NCBI GenBank assembly: GCA_035289385.1
Contig: DATDXI010000055.1
Location: 1-21,936 of the forward strand
Reading direction: 5' to 3'
DNA: 21,936 nucleotides
Source of the DNA: JACOZM01 sp035289385
GTDB lineage: Archaea > Nanobdellota > Nanobdellia > Woesearchaeales > GW2011-AR9
Position numbers and translations under genes: made by a program. The notes below the pieces were generated by a model, which saw only the letters and a list, made by a program, of their open reading frames with translations, ran no database searches and was not told the DNA's origin. Of the stretch, positions 20,893-21,936 are shown one piece after another. Numbering within the stretch: position 1 is the first letter of the stretch; the number at the start of each line of letters is the position of its first letter.

Positions 20893-21532
20893 AAAATTAA
20901 GAACTCTGTTCGGAGGTTTAGCGTTACTAGCTTTAACTGCTGTGCCTAAGCCTGCACAAGCAGATTTCTATGATGGCTGCAGAGGACCAAGCGCTGCCCA
21001 AGTCCATTACACGGCAACAGCTTCAGGAAAAGGATTAGAGCATACTCTAGCAGGAAAATATTTTGGCGACGATCTATTTGCCGTTGGCGCTGTGAACAGT
21101 GATAGCAGGAGTATTACTGGTGAATTTATAGGATTTGGATATCTTGTGGAACAGCTTTCTCGTGTCAAAGCTCTTCCTGTAGTAGGTTATTCTCTTTCAG
21201 GAGATGGAAAACAAGGGACTGTTGTAGGAGTAGCTCAAGCAACAATATTTTTAGATGAAGACGGAATATTTTTAGCAGATCCCAAGTATGCTATAACTAT
21301 TCCTGCTCATGGGCATGATGTTCATACTCCTCAACATCATTTTGGCTTGACTGCCAGTATTGGTAATGAAAGAATACGCGTCGGTCCTGAAGTTGCTTAT
21401 ACCCTCGGTGAACAGTTGAAGGTGAATGGATTAGTACGATATGATCTTGATGCAGAAAAACATTCCAGTTGGCTTGAGTTTGGCTTAAGTTCTGACGGAG
21501 CAGTCCAATTCCAGTTTCGAGGCAATTTCTAA
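20882..21532 (+). CDS. Secreted beta-strand-rich protein, outer-membrane-protein-like
   Basis: A 216-residue protein with a clear signal peptide: basic MVTKKLRTL, hydrophobic core FGGLALLALTAV, and AQA cleavage site after Ala27. The mature part is a run of short amphipathic strands with turns (VHYTATASGKGLEHTLAGKY, IRVGPEVAYTL-GEQ-LKVNGLVRYDL). It ends in AVQFQFRGNF, with alternating hydrophobic residues and a C-terminal Phe216, as in the last strand of bacterial outer-membrane beta-barrels. There is no lipobox. Archaea of this kind have no outer membrane or BAM machinery, so either the likeness is superficial (a secreted beta-barrel or jelly-roll protein) or the gene has a bacterial origin. 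Overlaps the preceding gene by 11 bases. Confidence 0.75.
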   Translation: MVTKKLRTLFGGLALLALTAVPKPAQADFYDGCRGPSAAQVHYTATASGKGLEHTLAGKYFGDDLFAVGAVNSDSRSITGEFIGFGYLVEQLSRVKALPVVGYSLSGDGKQGTVVGVAQATIFLDEDGIFLADPKYAITIPAHGHDVHTPQHHFGLTASIGNERIRVGPEVAYTLGEQLKVNGLVRYDLDAEKHSSWLEFGLSSDGAVQFQFRGNF

Positions 21533-21561
21533 AGTCATAAAAATTTGACGAAAGTATCTCT

Positions 21562-21600
21562 CTCCAGCCTAAAGGCCGGGGCTTGACGGCTTTTTCTTTT
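21562..21600 (+). terminator. Hairpin and T-rich tract after the secreted-protein gene
   Basis: CTCCAGCC (21562-21569) pairs with GGCCGGGG (21574-21581) over a TAAA loop, with one A-C mismatch and one G.U. The stretch ends in a T-rich run (21591-21600). It probably terminates the operon. Compact hairpins of this style also occur at right ends of IS200/IS605 elements, but no transposase or TnpB sequence is near. Confidence 0.5.
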
Positions 21601-21626
21601 ACACTCAAATTTTTAGGATACAAGAG

Positions 21627-21644
21627 ATGTGAAAAATATCACAT
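21627..21644. promoter_or_regulatory. ATGTGA-N6-TCACAT inverted repeat, candidate operator
   Basis: Perfect six-base arms separated by six bases. A further TGTGA follows at 21652-21656, giving three half-sites. It lies about 30 bases upstream of the TATA element of the gene at 21703. The half-site resembles many dimeric regulator sites; the regulator is unknown. Confidence 0.45.
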
Positions 21645-21673
21645 TTCTTTGTGTGAACTCTATCCCCATAAAT

Positions 21674-21683
21674 CTTATAAATC
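21674..21683 (+). promoter_or_regulatory. TATA element for the 21703 gene
   Basis: CTTATAAATC is centred about 25 bases before ATG 21703, giving a leaderless transcript. Confidence 0.6.
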
Positions 21684-21702
21684 TTCTTACTAAGCACAAT
21701 CT

Positions 21703-21936
21703 ATGCCAGACGAGGATAGAATATTAAGTTTTCTGAAGATGACCGGACCAACTTTGCCGACGAAAGTGGCAAAGCATATTGGTACAGAGATCATCATCGC
21801 TTCTGCTCACCTTTCTGACCTTGCTTCTCGGGGAAAAGTAAAGATATCTAAGCTGAAAGTTGGCGGATCACCATTATATTACCTGCCTGGCCAAGAAGAG
21901 CAGCTCTACCCCTTTGCTGCCGGCAACATCAATCCT
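21703..21936 (+). CDS. Winged-helix-like protein, 3' end beyond window
   Basis: The first 78 codons are present and open to the last base. DRILSFLKMTGPTLPTKVAK, IIIASAHLSDLASRGKVKIS and KLKVGGSPLYYLPGQEEQLY form a winged helix-turn-helix pattern: helix, helix, recognition helix, then the wing strands. It probably binds nucleic acid. Without the rest of the protein the role cannot be said. The start is set by the TATA element and by the codon position relative to the first helix. Confidence 0.75.
   Translation, partial: MPDEDRILSFLKMTGPTLPTKVAKHIGTEIIIASAHLSDLASRGKVKISKLKVGGSPLYYLPGQEEQLYPFAAGNINP

Noticed and set aside
21562..21600. Insertion sequence end
   Set aside because: A hairpin alone is not enough; no transposase, TnpB or second end is present, so terminator is the primary call.
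1..21936. tRNA or rRNA genes
   Set aside because: I looked for T-loop (GGTTC-type) and cloverleaf patterns in the intergenic regions on both strands and found none; the GGTTCAA near 670 is inside cysS.

Overview
The window looks like chromosomal DNA of an archaeon, most likely a DPANN lineage such as a Woesearchaeota/Pacearchaeota-type genome. Four things point there. Most genes have an A/T-rich TATA element centred 24-31 bases upstream of the start codon, the pattern of leaderless archaeal transcripts. An archaeal homotetramer-type tRNA-splicing endonuclease is present. There are two TrmB-family regulators and a wHTH-MNT nucleotidyltransferase of archaeal type. The central sugar-phosphate genes (PfkB, class II aldolase, RpiB, Rpe) are of the kind reduced archaea carry. 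The assignment to a phylum is inference. No tRNA, rRNA, CRISPR array or intact insertion sequence was seen, and no gene-free stretch exceeds 300 bases.

Layout. 1-2858 (minus): cysteinyl-tRNA synthetase (runs off the left edge), an MscS channel and a stand-alone ThiI PP-loop protein, each with its own promoter. 2939-4441 (plus): wHTH-MNT nucleotidyltransferase, a 22-codon remnant that looks like an internally deleted HEPN toxin gene, and MutY, linked by overlapping stops and starts. 4566-6817 (plus): a two-gene operon of unknown function (membrane protein plus a 399-residue protein). 6934-7674 (minus): TrmB-family regulator. 7802-11332 (plus): L-asparaginase, an unknown 453-residue protein and a tandem double asparaginase-like protein with altered active sites. 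11414-13147: a small coiled-coil protein, a DUF4349 membrane protein and a small membrane protein. 13239-16314: sugar-phosphate operon PfkB kinase - class II aldolase - RpiB - Rpe. 16334-18242: three genes, of which only the tRNA-splicing endonuclease is recognised. 18344-20260 (minus): operon of a nucleotidyltransferase, a 111-residue protein and a second TrmB-family regulator. 20476-21532 (plus): an unknown 138-residue protein and a secreted beta-strand-rich protein, behind a repeat-rich promoter. 21703-end: start of a winged-helix-like protein.

Most interesting idea. The palindrome TACT-N4-AGTA was found three times by eye (4508-4519, 7756-7767, 20431-20442). Each copy lies in the promoter of one of the poorly known operons (4566-6817, 7802-11332, 20476-21532), and a TrmB-type regulator lies between the first two. 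This suggests one regulon joining the asparaginase cluster, the membrane-protein pair and the secreted-protein pair. In the first two promoters the site is upstream of the TATA element; in the third it is downstream, at the expected transcription start. For TrmBL1/Tgr-type regulators that difference in position is known to separate activation from repression. The biochemical role of this putative system is not known from the sequence; the asparaginase and its degenerate tandem relative suggest amide or amino-acid chemistry or sensing.
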